64,000 bases of DNA from Clostridium cellulovorans 743B (GCF_000145275.1 NC_014393.1:4030001-4094000); one strand, 5' to 3'; shown: positions 34,706-44,975, counted from the first letter of the stretch. Notes: generated by a model from the letters alone, not told the origin. Program-made: numbers and translations.

Positions 34706-35611
34706 ATGAATAAAAAATTATTACTGATTACATTAATTTCAACTAGTATTATTATTGCAGGTTGTACTAATAAACAAGTTACTTCTGAAACTGTCACTAC
34801 TTCTAATGAAAGTACATCTAATAATACTAATAACGGAGAAGCTAGTACTGTCGATGATGTAAATACTAATACTAACAACGATAATTCAAATGAGAATTCT
34901 AATAATAAAGTACCAATTCAAGTAAATCACTACGAAATTACTCCAGCTGTTTATACAGATAAAAATGTAAAAATAAATTATCCTCAAATAAATAATTTAA
35001 GCGATATTAACAATCAAAATACAATTAATCAATTAATCAAAGATGGTGCTCTCTCATACATTAAAAATGGCGTTGATGATGCTTTAAATCTAGAACTTAA
35101 ATACACAATCACTTTGACAAATTCAGAACTATTAAGCATTCAATATTCAGGCCTAGCATCTAATAAAAATGCTGCTCATCCAAATGATATTTTTTATACT
35201 ACCAATATAGATATAAACAATGGAAAAATCCTAAGATTATCTGATCTTATTACAATAGATGAGAATTTTATAGAAGCCATAAAAAAAGGCGAATATAAAG
35301 GGAAATTTTTCGATTTGGTACATGATAATACTTCTGAAGAAGGCAAAAAATACCTACCATTATTAATGGATTATATAAATCAAACTGATACTAAAACTTT
35401 GATTAAAGAATTGAATCAAAGTTATTACACAGAAAGTGGCAAAACACCGCCTTCATCAGCATATTACTTAACAAAAGATTCCATTGGAATTAGTCTATCT
35501 ATTCCTTTTGCTATAGGTGACCACGCTGAGTTTGAAATAAAATATAAGGATATACCAAATACTATAATCACTGAAAATGCTATATGGAAAAGCTTGTTAA
35601 ATTATAATTAA
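34706..35611 (+). CDS. Lipoprotein with DUF3298/RsiV-like domain
   Basis: About 301 residues from the ATG at 34706-34708 (GGAGG upstream; a GTG at 34694 overlaps it). The signal peptide ends in a lipobox (IIIAGC, Cys near residue 19), followed by a Ser/Thr/Asn-rich linker (residues 25-70) and a folded C-terminal part: INYPQINNLSD, then YTTNIDINNGKILRLSDLI, YYLTKDSIGISLSIPFAIGDHAEFEIKYKDI. This matches the DUF3298 domain in RsiV and PdaC-type proteins. It is anchored on the outer face of the membrane. Role unknown; anti-sigma function is unlikely without the N-terminal sigma-binding part. Confidence 0.8.
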   Translation: MNKKLLLITLISTSIIIAGCTNKQVTSETVTTSNESTSNNTNNGEASTVDDVNTNTNNDNSNENSNNKVPIQVNHYEITPAVYTDKNVKINYPQINNLSDINNQNTINQLIKDGALSYIKNGVDDALNLELKYTITLTNSELLSIQYSGLASNKNAAHPNDIFYTTNIDINNGKILRLSDLITIDENFIEAIKKGEYKGKFFDLVHDNTSEEGKKYLPLLMDYINQTDTKTLIKELNQSYYTESGKTPPSSAYYLTKDSIGISLSIPFAIGDHAEFEIKYKDIPNTIITENAIWKSLLNYN

Positions 35612-35671
35612 TAAAAGTTTTTAGTATACTACTTATCTTGATTGCTATAGGTAAAATTTTATCCAGAAAAA

Positions 35672-35710
35672 TTATCCCCAAAGATTAGCTATACTTATCT
35701 TTGGGGATAA
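35672..35710. terminator. 14-bp perfect hairpin after the lipoprotein gene
   Basis: TTATCCCCAAAGAT (35672-35685) pairs with ATCTTTGGGGATAA (35697-35710). The poly-T tail is poor on the plus strand (CTCCC) but better on the minus strand (AATTTTTC). It is about 60 bases past the lipoprotein stop. Confidence 0.65.
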
Positions 35711-35720
35711 CTCCCAATCA

Positions 35721-35860
35721 CTAATTATTTCTATTTAAATTTTCTAAAATACTCCCTTCCTTTTTCATAGTCTTTTCATATATATAGCTATCAAAAGCTT
35801 TAATTCCTCTTCTAGCTAATTTAATAAATAATACTAATTCATAAATAGAAACACCAAATC
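35721..35860 (-). pseudogene. Degenerate C-terminal coding remnant
   Basis: The minus-strand frame reads RFGVSIYELVLFIKLARRGIK, then AFDSYIYEKTMKKEGS..., ending at 35721-35723, with no start codon or ribosome site upstream. It has protein-like composition and probably is the tail of a lost gene. Family not recognised. The remaining 35861-36063 is gene-free. Confidence 0.3.
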
Positions 35861-36063
35861 TTTTCTCATTATGTTAATAAAAAAATCTTAACAAATCATA
35901 TTATTACAAAATACTTAATATAATACATTTCTTCTGTTATACTATGTGTTATAGTGATAGGATTTATTTCAATCTCCCTACTTCAGGTAGCTTTCTAGAG
36001 GTTTTTGTGAAATCTAACATTAAATCTTATTTATGAGTTTATATAATATTCTGGAGGTAATTT

Positions 36064-36762
36064 ATGAAATATGAAATTATTATATTTGATGCTGACGATA
36101 CTTTATTCGATTTTAAAAAATCAGAAAGAGAAGCTTTTAAAAATACTATGGTTGAATACGATGTAGAATATGATGAAAATTATCATCTTAAAATATATCA
36201 TGATATAAACAGTATTATTTGGAAGGAACTTGAGGACAAACTTATAACCCAAGAGGAGCTTAAAGTTGAAAGATTCAGAAGACTATCAGAAGCTATAAAT
36301 AGTAAATTGGATGAAAATAAGCTTGCAAAATCTTATATAAAACATTTAGGCAATGCATCTTTCTTATTTGAAGAGACTCTTGGCCTTATAGAGAGTCTTC
36401 ATAAGGATTATAAACTTACCATTGTTACTAATGGACTTACTGATGTTCAAAAAAATAGGATTAAAAAGTCTACCATCGCAAAATATTTTCAAGATATAGT
36501 TATATCTGAAGAAATCAAAGTAGCAAAACCAGATCCTAAAATCTTTCAACATGCTTTAGACAATATAAAACATACAGATAAAAGTAAAGTCTTAATGGTT
36601 GGTGACAGTTTGACTTCTGACATCCAAGGCGGAATAAACTTTGGCATAGACACCTGTTGGTATAACCCAAATAAAATGGAGAACAAAACAGAAATACATC
36701 CTACTTATGAAATTTCTAATCTAGCAGAACTGAAAGCTATTCTTGAAGATGAAAGGTCATAA
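36064..36762 (+). CDS. HAD-family phosphatase, YjjG-type pyrimidine 5'-nucleotidase
   Basis: A 232-residue HAD hydrolase with all four motifs: IFDADDTLFDF (nucleophile Asp and acid Asp), VTNGLTDVQKNR (motif II), the Lys in EEIKVAKPDPKIFQHAL, and MVGDSLTSDIQGG (motif IV). The cap helices and the DVQKNRIKKS segment match the YjjG/YfnB noncanonical pyrimidine nucleotidases, which dephosphorylate modified nucleotides such as dUMP analogues. GGAGGTAATTT precedes the ATG. Monocistronic with its own terminator. Confidence 0.9.
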   Translation: MKYEIIIFDADDTLFDFKKSEREAFKNTMVEYDVEYDENYHLKIYHDINSIIWKELEDKLITQEELKVERFRRLSEAINSKLDENKLAKSYIKHLGNASFLFEETLGLIESLHKDYKLTIVTNGLTDVQKNRIKKSTIAKYFQDIVISEEIKVAKPDPKIFQHALDNIKHTDKSKVLMVGDSLTSDIQGGINFGIDTCWYNPNKMENKTEIHPTYEISNLAELKAILEDERS

Positions 36763-36782
36763 ACTTAGGTTTATGATTTTTC
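36757..36782 (+). terminator. Terminator overlapping the HAD gene stop codon
   Basis: TCATAAAC (36757-36764) pairs with GTTTATGA (36769-36776) around TTAG and is followed by TTTTTC. The TAA stop lies in the left arm. Confidence 0.85.
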
Positions 36783-36965
36783 ATCCTATACGCAGAAATA
36801 ATCATCGATGTATAGCAGATATTTCTTCTTTTCTCAATCTGCTTCCTTCGTAGATTCACCTCGTATAGCAAGTTGTATATATTGGTGAATAACATCCAAC
36901 GCTCCTCCATCTTTATTTATTAGCATTATTGTTGTCAATTGTGTAATACTTCTTTAGTATAAACT

Positions 36966-37874
36966 TTATATTTTTAAGGAAGAAACAACTGGTAATATTG
37001 ATCGTCCATTCCACACATCACCAACCCCTAATTCCTTTGGTGTAATGTTTTGATAACTTCCATTGATACCTTGAATCTCTATTCCACCAGCTTCTGTAAT
37101 TGTTATAATGCTATATAACCCCTCTTTATATAAAACGATGTCCTTTAAAAATGGATATTGTTTATGTATTTCATCTGAGTAACAAAAATGTTCATAATCA
37201 TTACCAAACCAAACATAAGACATTGCATTTAATCCAAAATAATAAGTCTGTCCAATTTTAACAAGAGAATCTCCATGGTCATGCCCATTAACACACAAAA
37301 GAACCTTCTTTCCTGTGTTATTTACATTATTAATTATCTCCCTTATATCCTCTCTATTATAGACACCTCTTTTGGCAAAATCATTTTCTAAACTATGATG
37401 CGAAAAAATAACAAAATACTCACTACCATCATCTAGCTCACCTTCTAACCATTGAAGTTCAAAATCAGGTAAAATCGGATATATATCTTTTGACTTATCA
37501 TAATTTCTTTTAAAATATTCTTCATAGCCTTTAAAAGTTTTTATAAAACAAGTATCCAATATTATAAATTTAACTTTTCCGTACTTAAAAGAATAATAAC
37601 TCTCCTCCATCTTCAAGAATTTCCTAACGCTTTTCTTTGAAAATGAATCCGAGTCATGATTTCCTATTACATGATAAAGAGGTTTTCCTACACTATAAAG
37701 TAAGTTTAATAATCCTTGATTTTCTTCTTTTGGACAACAGAAATCTCCAAGCTGAATAATAAAATCCACCTGATCATCTTTTATACTATTAATAAAGCTT
37801 TCTATCCTTTCCTCTCCATCATGAATATGCTCATAATGTAAATCAGTAAATACAGCAAATTTAACTTTTCCCAT
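36966..37874 (-). CDS. Calcineurin-like metallophosphoesterase
   Basis: A 302-residue cytoplasmic phosphoesterase with the five dimetal-site motifs: FTDLHYEHI (DxH), LGDFCCP (GDxx), VIGNHDSDS (GNHD), VIFSHHSLEN, and VNGHDHGDS (GHxH-like). The order and spacing fit the calcineurin-like superfamily (cyclic-nucleotide, purple-acid or DNA phosphodiesterases). Substrate unknown. No signal peptide. The ATG at 37872-37874 has a GAGGTATAAGG-type site. Confidence 0.88.
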   Translation of the reverse strand: MGKVKFAVFTDLHYEHIHDGEERIESFINSIKDDQVDFIIQLGDFCCPKEENQGLLNLLYSVGKPLYHVIGNHDSDSFSKKSVRKFLKMEESYYSFKYGKVKFIILDTCFIKTFKGYEEYFKRNYDKSKDIYPILPDFELQWLEGELDDGSEYFVIFSHHSLENDFAKRGVYNREDIREIINNVNNTGKKVLLCVNGHDHGDSLVKIGQTYYFGLNAMSYVWFGNDYEHFCYSDEIHKQYPFLKDIVLYKEGLYSIITITEAGGIEIQGINGSYQNITPKELGVGDVWNGRSILPVVSSLKI

Positions 37875-38073
37875 CCTTATACCTCTATAAAATTTATGAA
37901 TTCAGTAATTAATCATCACTATCCATATTCTATCAATATCATAATAGTCCTTTTCTTTATTAGTTTTTTACCTTATTTAATAATTTTGTATGTAATCCTA
38001 GCTAAATCAACTAGTTTACGTGATTCTCTATTAGGTTAAACTTCTTCTTCAATCTAATATTTGCAGCAGAAAA

Positions 38074-38102
38074 AGAGATAGTACTGGAACAATACTATCT
38101 CT
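38074..38102 (-). terminator. Terminator of the leucine-rich-repeat protein gene
   Basis: AGAGATAGTA and TACTATCTCT form a perfect 10-bp stem. On the minus strand it is followed by TTTTTCTGC. It lies about 50 bases after the stop of 38150-40405. Confidence 0.88.
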
Positions 38103-38149
38103 CATATATAACTTCTACATACTTTTGCTTTTAGATTTTCAAGAATCTT

Positions 38150-40405
38150 TTATAATGGGATTGTTGTATGTCGATCCCACGGATCTGTAAAGCCTACTTT
38201 ATCATGTAAATAGTATATTTTTAGGTTAGGAGAACAACTGCCAAATGCGGTGGGTCCATACATTTCATCACCTAAAGTTGGTGCATCACCTAAAAACTTA
38301 ACCTCAATTAAATTTCTGCAATCATAAAATGCATTGGCATTAATATTTGTGACACTACTTGGTATTATTATACTCGTTAAATTATAACAATTTGAAAATG
38401 CTTCCCGTCCAATACTAATTAAGTTATTTGATAATGTTATACTGTTTAAATTTAAACTAAAGAAAAACGCATAATTGTGAATATCTGTTACAGTATCTGG
38501 CATATTAAATGTCGTTGCTTTTCTTCCACGAGGATAAGATAATAAAGTAGATTTAGCTTTATTATAAAGAACTCCATCTACATCTGCATATACTTGATTA
38601 TTACTACTAACATATATTGCTTCTAAATTTGGACGATTAGCCAGTGACTCCTCGTCAATATTTGTTACGCTACCAGGTATAGTTATACTCTTAAGATATT
38701 GACACTCATCAAACAATTCTAATGAAATACTCTCTACGCTATTTGGTATATCAAATGTGGATTTTTTTCGTCCCTTTGGATAATGTAATACTTTAGTTTT
38801 AGCTTTATTATAAAGGATTCCATCTATATCTGCATATACTCCATTATCACTATCAACATATATTGATTGCAAATTATAGCAATAAACAAAAGCTAAGTTT
38901 CCAATACTTGTTACACTGCTTGGAATCAATATACTTTCTAAACTTTCACAACTATTAAACGCGAAAAACCCAATATATGTTACATTGTTTGATATGGTAA
39001 TATCCGTTAATTTTTTGCAAGATGCAAATGAACAATTTCCAATAGTCGTTATACTATCTGGTATTGTTATACTTATTAAACTACCACACCAAGAAAATGC
39101 TCTGTCTGCAATATCTGTTAACCCAGTTGAAAGTGTTACACTTGTCAAGTTTGTACACTGAGAAAAAGCCTCTTCTCCAAGACTAATTACACTGTTTGGT
39201 ATTATTATATTTATTAAGCTTGAACAGTTATAAAATGCACTGCTCCCTATAGTTATGACACTATTTGGTATTATTACATTTGTTAAACTCGTACAATTAT
39301 AAAATGTATTGTTTCCTATGGTTGTGACACTACCTGGAATTATTATACTTGTTAGACTCGTGCAATTAGAAAATGAATCATTTCCCACATATGTAACATT
39401 ATTTGGTATTTCAATACCCTCTAAACTTGTACAATATTCAAATACATTATCTTCTATCCTTGTTATATTGCTTTGTATCTTTATACTCGTTAATCTTGTA
39501 CAATTAGAAAATGCACCAGTTCCAATAGTCATTACACTACTTGGTATTATTGTATTTGTTAAATTGTTACACTGATTAAATGCATAATTTCCAATACTTA
39601 TTAAACCACTTGGCATTACTACATCTATTAAATTATTACACTGATTAAATGAATATTTTCCAATACTTCTTACACTACTTGGTATTAGTATACTTGTTAA
39701 GCTTGTACAATTACTAAATGCATTATCTGCAATGCTTGTTACACCATCTGGTATAGTAAAGGTAGATTCAGTTCTTCCATTAGGGTAACTTATTAATGTT
39801 AATTTATCTTTACTATAAAGAACTCCATCTACATCTGTATATACTGTATTACTATCATCAACATTTATTGATTGTAAAAGTGGACAGCAATCAAATGCAG
39901 AAACTCCAATATTGTTTACACTAGCTGGGATATTTACATTTACTAGATTCCTACAGTTATAAAATACATAAGGTTGGATCGATCTTAACCCATTCTGTAT
40001 TGTTATATTCGTCAAGCTTCTACAATTGCTAAATGCATAATCTCCTATCCATATTACACTACTTGGTATTGTTATACTTGCTAAACTTGTACAATTACCG
40101 AATGCATTCTTACAAATATAAACCACACTATTTGGTATCGTTATATCTGTTACATTATCACAACCATTAAATGCATTTTCCTCAATTTTTGTAACAGTGT
40201 CTCCATAAAATGTTGATGGAATAGAAACACTTCCACCAGCACCATAGTAAGCTGTAATTTTGGCAGTACAATAATCACCTTGTTCGTACTCAAAATCACC
40301 ACAAGTAATGGCTGATGCCAATTGTGGCTTTAATACTGAGATCAGTATTAACAGAGTCATTATCATAGCGCCTATGGATCCAATCTTCCATATTAATCTC
40401 TTCAT
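38150..40405 (-). CDS. BspA-type leucine-rich-repeat surface protein
   Basis: A 751-residue secreted protein. A signal peptide (KIGSIGAMIMTLLILISVLKP, cut near ASA) is followed by about 25 LRR_5 repeats of 23 residues with the pattern LTSITIPSSVTSIGxxAFxNC. Repeats alternate with three DGVLYxKxKxxLxxYPxGR-type inserts at roughly residues 190-215, 510-540 and 590-615. No LPXTG, SLH or dockerin motif is seen, so it is secreted or held by other means. Such proteins bind host or environmental ligands; specificity unknown. GGAGGAATT lies upstream of the ATG. Confidence 0.9.
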   Translation of the reverse strand: MKRLIWKIGSIGAMIMTLLILISVLKPQLASAITCGDFEYEQGDYCTAKITAYYGAGGSVSIPSTFYGDTVTKIEENAFNGCDNVTDITIPNSVVYICKNAFGNCTSLASITIPSSVIWIGDYAFSNCRSLTNITIQNGLRSIQPYVFYNCRNLVNVNIPASVNNIGVSAFDCCPLLQSINVDDSNTVYTDVDGVLYSKDKLTLISYPNGRTESTFTIPDGVTSIADNAFSNCTSLTSILIPSSVRSIGKYSFNQCNNLIDVVMPSGLISIGNYAFNQCNNLTNTIIPSSVMTIGTGAFSNCTRLTSIKIQSNITRIEDNVFEYCTSLEGIEIPNNVTYVGNDSFSNCTSLTSIIIPGSVTTIGNNTFYNCTSLTNVIIPNSVITIGSSAFYNCSSLINIIIPNSVISLGEEAFSQCTNLTSVTLSTGLTDIADRAFSWCGSLISITIPDSITTIGNCSFASCKKLTDITISNNVTYIGFFAFNSCESLESILIPSSVTSIGNLAFVYCYNLQSIYVDSDNGVYADIDGILYNKAKTKVLHYPKGRKKSTFDIPNSVESISLELFDECQYLKSITIPGSVTNIDEESLANRPNLEAIYVSSNNQVYADVDGVLYNKAKSTLLSYPRGRKATTFNMPDTVTDIHNYAFFFSLNLNSITLSNNLISIGREAFSNCYNLTSIIIPSSVTNINANAFYDCRNLIEVKFLGDAPTLGDEMYGPTAFGSCSPNLKIYYLHDKVGFTDPWDRHTTIPL

Positions 40406-40817
40406 ACTAATTCCTCCTTATGTATCGAATATTGTAATTTGATTTTGAATTTGAAAATCATTAATTAATACTGAAATATAAATCACTCATCCCTTTTCTA
40501 TTAAAAATTTATAAGAGCGATTTTAAAATGCATCTTTCTCTTTTAAATTAATTTATTATACCATTTTATTGATTTTCATACAATGTAGACCTTTTTATAT
40601 TGTATTTTCCATATATTGATGAATTATTTTATCAATATATATCTAAACTATAACTAACAGGAGTGTATACAAAGAACTTTCTACATTAATATTTAAGTTA
40701 CAATCTTCATAACTTTATAGTAATCTGAACATTTTATCTTTATTTTTTCTTTATATTAGATTAGAATTATTATTATTAAGTAAAAGTAACAACTATTGTC
40801 ATAAGAGAGGTAAAACT
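40406..40817. other. Divergent intergenic region before glnS
   Basis: About 410 bases with no coding frame. The inverted repeat ATATATTGAT (40611-40620) and ATCAATATAT (40631-40640) around a 10-base loop could be an operator or RNA stem. GAGAGGT lies before the glnS ATG. No T-box, unlike leuS. Confidence 0.5.
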
Positions 40818-42479
40818 ATGTCAAACGAAATTAATTCTTCTAATTTTATTAGAAACATCGTTGTAGAAGATCTAGAGAGCGGAAAGCATAAAGAAATAAT
40901 TACACGTTTTCCACCAGAGCCTAACGGTTATTTACATATAGGTCACGCTAAATCTATTCTTTTAAACTTCGGTTTAGCTGGTGAATTTAAAGGAAAGACT
41001 CATTTAAGATTTGATGATACAAATCCTGTTAAAGAAGATACCGAATACGTTGAATCAATTAAAGAGGACGTAAAATGGCTTGGTGGAAATTGGGATGCGC
41101 TTTTCTTTGCTTCTAACTACTTTGATGAAATGTACAACAGAGCTATTCTATTAATTAAAAAAGGTAAAGCTTATGTTTGTGACTTATCCCCTGATGAAGC
41201 TAAAGAATATAGAGGAACTCTAACTCAACCTGGTAAAGAAAGTCCTTACAGAAGTAGATCTGTTGAAGAAAATTTAGATCTATTTGAAAGAATGAGAAAA
41301 GGAGAATTTGCTGATGGTGAAAAAGTTCTTAGAGCTAAAATAGATATGGCTTCTCCAAACATCAATATGAGAGATCCTATCATATACAGAATATCTCACT
41401 CAACTCATCACAATACTGGTGATAAATGGTGCATATACCCTATGTATGACTTTGCTCATCCGTTAGAAGATGCTATTGAACATATAACCCACTCTATTTG
41501 TACTTTGGAATTCGAAGATCACAGACCTTTATATGATTGGGTAGTAAGAGAATGTGAAATGGAAGCTATTCCAAGACAGATAGAATTTGCAAGATTAAAT
41601 ATGACTAATACAGTTATGAGTAAAAGAAAACTTAAGCAATTAGTTGATGAAAATATTGTTGACGGTTGGGATGATCCTAGAATGCCTACTATTTGTGGAC
41701 TTAGAAGAAAAGGCTGCACTCCTGAAGCCTTAAAGAATTTCTGCTCAGCTATTGGAGTTGCTAAAGCTAATTCAGTTGTTGATTCTCAAATGCTAGATTA
41801 TTTTATAAGAGAAGATTTACAACTTAAGGTTCCAGCTGCTATGGCTGTAATAAATCCTTTAAAGCTTGTAATAACAAACTACCCTGAAAATGAAACAGAG
41901 CTACTTGAAATAGAAAATAACGCTAAGGATGAATCACAAGGTACAAGACTTGTTCCATTCTCTAGAGAATTATATATAGAAAAAGAAGATTTCATGGAAA
42001 ATCCACCAAAGAAATATTTCAGATTATTCCCTGGCAATGAAGTTAGACTAAAAGGAGCTTACTTCGTTAAATGCAACGAAATAATTAAAGATGAGAATGG
42101 CGAAATTATAGAGATTCACTGTACATATGACGCAGAAACAAAGAGTGGTTCAGGATTTACTGGAAGAAAAGTTAAAGGAACTATCCATTGGGTAGATGCA
42201 AAAACTTGCGTTCCTGCAGAATTCAGATTATATGAACCATTAATCTTAGATGATGTAGAAGAAAATGAAGGAAAACACTTCCTAGAACAAATAAATCCAA
42301 ATTCAATGGAAATACTTCAAGGCTTCATCGAACCAACTGCAATCAAAGATGCTAAGCCTCAAGATAAATTCCAACTTGTTAGAAATGGTTTCTTTAATGT
42401 GGATACTAAGTATACTACTGAAGATAAGTTAGTATTTAACAGAATAGTATCTTTGAAATCATCTTTCAAATTAAGTTAA
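40818..42479 (+). CDS. glnS: Glutaminyl-tRNA synthetase
   Basis: A 553-residue class I synthetase. The N-terminal catalytic domain has RFPPEPNGYLHIGHAKSI (HIGH at about residue 42), RFDDTNPVKED, the glutamine-type SICTLEFEDHRPLYDW, and the KMSKS variant VMSKRKL near residue 270. The C-terminal anticodon-binding beta barrels follow (FPGNEVRLKGAYFVKC, HWVDAKTCVPAEFRLYEPL). Length and end (FNRIVSLKSSFKL) match GlnRS. Many Gram-positives use GatCAB instead; a glnS gene is common in clostridia. Confidence 0.97.
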   Translation: MSNEINSSNFIRNIVVEDLESGKHKEIITRFPPEPNGYLHIGHAKSILLNFGLAGEFKGKTHLRFDDTNPVKEDTEYVESIKEDVKWLGGNWDALFFASNYFDEMYNRAILLIKKGKAYVCDLSPDEAKEYRGTLTQPGKESPYRSRSVEENLDLFERMRKGEFADGEKVLRAKIDMASPNINMRDPIIYRISHSTHHNTGDKWCIYPMYDFAHPLEDAIEHITHSICTLEFEDHRPLYDWVVRECEMEAIPRQIEFARLNMTNTVMSKRKLKQLVDENIVDGWDDPRMPTICGLRRKGCTPEALKNFCSAIGVAKANSVVDSQMLDYFIREDLQLKVPAAMAVINPLKLVITNYPENETELLEIENNAKDESQGTRLVPFSRELYIEKEDFMENPPKKYFRLFPGNEVRLKGAYFVKCNEIIKDENGEIIEIHCTYDAETKSGSGFTGRKVKGTIHWVDAKTCVPAEFRLYEPLILDDVEENEGKHFLEQINPNSMEILQGFIEPTAIKDAKPQDKFQLVRNGFFNVDTKYTTEDKLVFNRIVSLKSSFKLS

Positions 42480-42539
42480 TCATTTGATTTTTTATTTAAA
42501 GTATAGTATAATGCACAAAGAATTGAATAGTAAGCTTAG

Positions 42540-42610
42540 TTAACGACACATGTGGTGCTTTGCACGTAAATCTGATTACGGTACAAGGTGCTCACATGTG
42601 TTTTTTGCTG
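42540..42610 (+). ncRNA. Extended structured hairpin after glnS
   Basis: ACACATGTG pairs with CACATGTGT about 50 bases apart, followed by TTTTTT. The interior contains further complementary runs (GTAAATC/GATTAC and related). This is larger than a plain terminator. It probably ends glnS transcription and may also act as a leader element for the DUF2798 gene 100 bases on. No known riboswitch core was recognised. Confidence 0.55.
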
Positions 42611-42712
42611 TTCAAAAATAAAAATAAACGTAAGTTTCCTAAGGAAATTTGCATAAATCCCAAGACCCAAACAAACATTTAGAATGTCACTTAAAGAAAG
42701 GAAGGTATTTTT

Positions 42713-43207
42713 ATGCCAACAACAAAGTTCCAAAGGATGGTTTTTGCTTTTTTAACAGTAATAATAACCGTTCATTTATTCGTGTTCTACAATCTTGCTA
42801 TTAAAATGGGAGGTATGTCTAATCAAGTATTTATGGAATCTTGGAAAGTAGTCCCGATAGAGTTTGCATTTGCGTTTTTACTCGAAATGCTTTTTGTAGG
42901 CCCACTTTCAGAAAAACTAGCTTTTCGTGTTGTAAACCCAAAAGATTCTAAACCATATGTTATCACTACAGCAATCATATGTACAACTGTAGCCATAATG
43001 TGTCCAACCATGTCCTTCATCGCAACTATTCTATATGATGGTATAACTATAGAATTTCTTGCTCAATGGTTGCAGAAAATAGTATTTAATTTTCCGTTTG
43101 CACTTCTTACACAATTATTTTTCATACAACCTTTTGTAAGATTTGTTTTTAGAAGCATTTTTAAAGGTAAACAAAAAAAGTATAAAGTAGATAAAGAACT
43201 TGCGTAA
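42713..43207 (+). CDS. DUF2798 integral membrane protein
   Basis: A 164-residue protein with four hydrophobic helices (about residues 8-28, 44-66, 83-104, 125-148) in two related halves, each with an (F/Y)xEMxFVGPLSEKLAFRVV- or TQLFFIQPFVRFVFRSIF-like loop, the duplicated DUF2798 layout. Role unknown. Start ATG at 42713 with GGAAGG upstream. It lies between the glnS hairpin and its own terminator. Confidence 0.78.
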   Translation: MPTTKFQRMVFAFLTVIITVHLFVFYNLAIKMGGMSNQVFMESWKVVPIEFAFAFLLEMLFVGPLSEKLAFRVVNPKDSKPYVITTAIICTTVAIMCPTMSFIATILYDGITIEFLAQWLQKIVFNFPFALLTQLFFIQPFVRFVFRSIFKGKQKKYKVDKELA

Positions 43208-43253
43208 ATATTATTTATAAAACAAGAATATACTCTTAAAACTCCCACTAGTT

Positions 43254-43295
43254 ATGATTAATAATTACATTTTAGTAATTATTAATCATATTTTC
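43254..43295 (+). terminator. 15-bp perfect hairpin after the DUF2798 gene
   Basis: ATGATTAATAATTAC (43254-43268) pairs exactly with GTAATTATTAATCAT (43275-43289) and is followed by ATTTTC. It lies about 45 bases past the stop. Confidence 0.82.
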
Positions 43296-43470
43296 AATTA
43301 ATCCACACAAATAGAATATTACCCTCGAATTACTTTAATGAGAAGTATATATGTTCAGATGCTGTTTCTACATTAATTCCATAATTTTTTCTATATTACA
43401 TCAAACATTGTAGATTCTTAACTCTAATATATATTCACATTAATTGAAAGCATCAAGGGGGAAAAGTAAT

Positions 43471-44763
43471 ATGAAAAAGAACAAAAAATCCTATCTAATC
43501 GTAGCTTTGATGATGCTACTTTCAGTAATTATACCTTCAGTACCAGTTTTAGCATCCTCATCCTTATCATCACCAACAATTCAAATGTATAATTCCAATA
43601 AAGAAATAGAAACAAATACAATTTCACCAACTTTTAAAATTATAAATTCTTCATATTCTCCATTAGACTTGAAGGATGTAACAGTAAGGTACTATTATAC
43701 AAGCGATGGTAACCAAGAACAAAATTTTTGGTGCGATCATGCTGATGCTCTATTAGGATACAACTACGTAGACAATACAAGTAAAGTAACAGGTAAATTT
43801 GTTAAATTCCCAAATGGTATAGGAAATTGTGATACTTATCTTGAAATTGGTTTTACAGATGATGCAAGCATCCTTGAACCAGGTCAATCGATATCTATTC
43901 AAACTAGAATAACAAAAGCAGATTGGTCAAATTATAATCAATCAAATGATTATTCCTTTGATCCAATAAATTCATCACCATGTGAAAACCTTAAGGTTGC
44001 AGAATATTTATGTGGAACCTTAGTATGGGGAACTCCTTATTTTCCCCCAATAATCCATCCATCAATCAGTCCTACAACTGCATCTTTTGATAGAAATTTA
44101 TTTCCTCAATTTGATATATATGTTAGGTTAACCTTAAACAATACTTCTTTAAGATCAATTAGCAATGGTAACCAACTTCTGGTTCTTGGGGTTGATTTTA
44201 CTATAAATGGAATTTATGCAATTATAAATAAAGGCTATCTTGCAAAGCAATCCTCTATATCTACAACATTAACTTTTTCATTTAGTGATGGCACTAATTC
44301 AAATTTAGAAATCTATTTTGCACAGCCAGATGGAAGGTTTAGTGTTAAACTTGGTTCTGCTACAGGTGCATGTGGAGATACTGTATCAGTTCCTATAACA
44401 TTTGAAAATGTGAAAGAGTATAGCAAATTAGTAGCTTCCGAATTTAATGTATCTTTTGATCCAAGTGTATTGGAGGTATCCTCAATAACTCCTGGCGATA
44501 TTGTGACAAATCCAACAGTAAACTTAACATATACTGTAAGTAAAGATACAATTCATTTTATATTTATAGATGATACATTCGGAGAACAATTGATATCAAA
44601 TGACGGTACTTTTGCTAATATAAACTTTAAAATAAAAAGTGGTTCAGCAGCTGGAGATTCACCATTGAAATTTAGTTCCCCAGGAATATTTGGAGATATG
44701 AATTTAAATGAAATTCAAGCTCTTTTGCAAAATGGATATATTCACATAAATACACAAGTATGA
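43471..44763 (+). CDS. Mini-scaffoldin: signal peptide - CBM3 - X2 - type I cohesin
   Basis: About 430 residues from the ATG at 43471 (GGGGGAAAAG upstream; a TTG at 43444 has none). After a signal peptide (SYLIVALMMLLSVIIPSVPVLA), residues 28-175 form a family 3 cellulose-binding module (VRYYYTSDGNQEQNFWCDHADALLG, ITKADWSNYNQSNDYSFDP). Next, about 195-285, is an X2 Ig-like module (SPTTASFDRN, LTFSFSDGTNS). The C-terminal ~140 residues are a type I cohesin (VSVPITFENVKEY, FNVSFDPSVLEVSSITPGDIV, TFANINFKIK). It would bind one dockerin enzyme to cellulose. No dockerin, SLH or sortase signal. Confidence 0.93.
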   Translation: MKKNKKSYLIVALMMLLSVIIPSVPVLASSSLSSPTIQMYNSNKEIETNTISPTFKIINSSYSPLDLKDVTVRYYYTSDGNQEQNFWCDHADALLGYNYVDNTSKVTGKFVKFPNGIGNCDTYLEIGFTDDASILEPGQSISIQTRITKADWSNYNQSNDYSFDPINSSPCENLKVAEYLCGTLVWGTPYFPPIIHPSISPTTASFDRNLFPQFDIYVRLTLNNTSLRSISNGNQLLVLGVDFTINGIYAIINKGYLAKQSSISTTLTFSFSDGTNSNLEIYFAQPDGRFSVKLGSATGACGDTVSVPITFENVKEYSKLVASEFNVSFDPSVLEVSSITPGDIVTNPTVNLTYTVSKDTIHFIFIDDTFGEQLISNDGTFANINFKIKSGSAAGDSPLKFSSPGIFGDMNLNEIQALLQNGYIHINTQV

Positions 44764-44975
44764 TTTTGTGCAAGCTTATTAAATGTTGTCTCAAGAAAGG
44801 TTATCTGCAATAACTTGTGAAGTTATTTCCTTAGCTAAAGACAATGATAATATATTACAGTATATCATCTTGCCAGATAACACTAATAGTTTAGGAACTA
44901 TCTGAGGAACAGAATCTGTTCTTCAAGCCCGAAACATCTATATACATTAATTAAAAATATTAAGGAGGAATTAAT

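Noticed and set aside
39309..39575. Antisense frame within the leucine-rich-repeat gene
   Set aside because: Shadow of the 23-residue repeat periodicity on the other strand.
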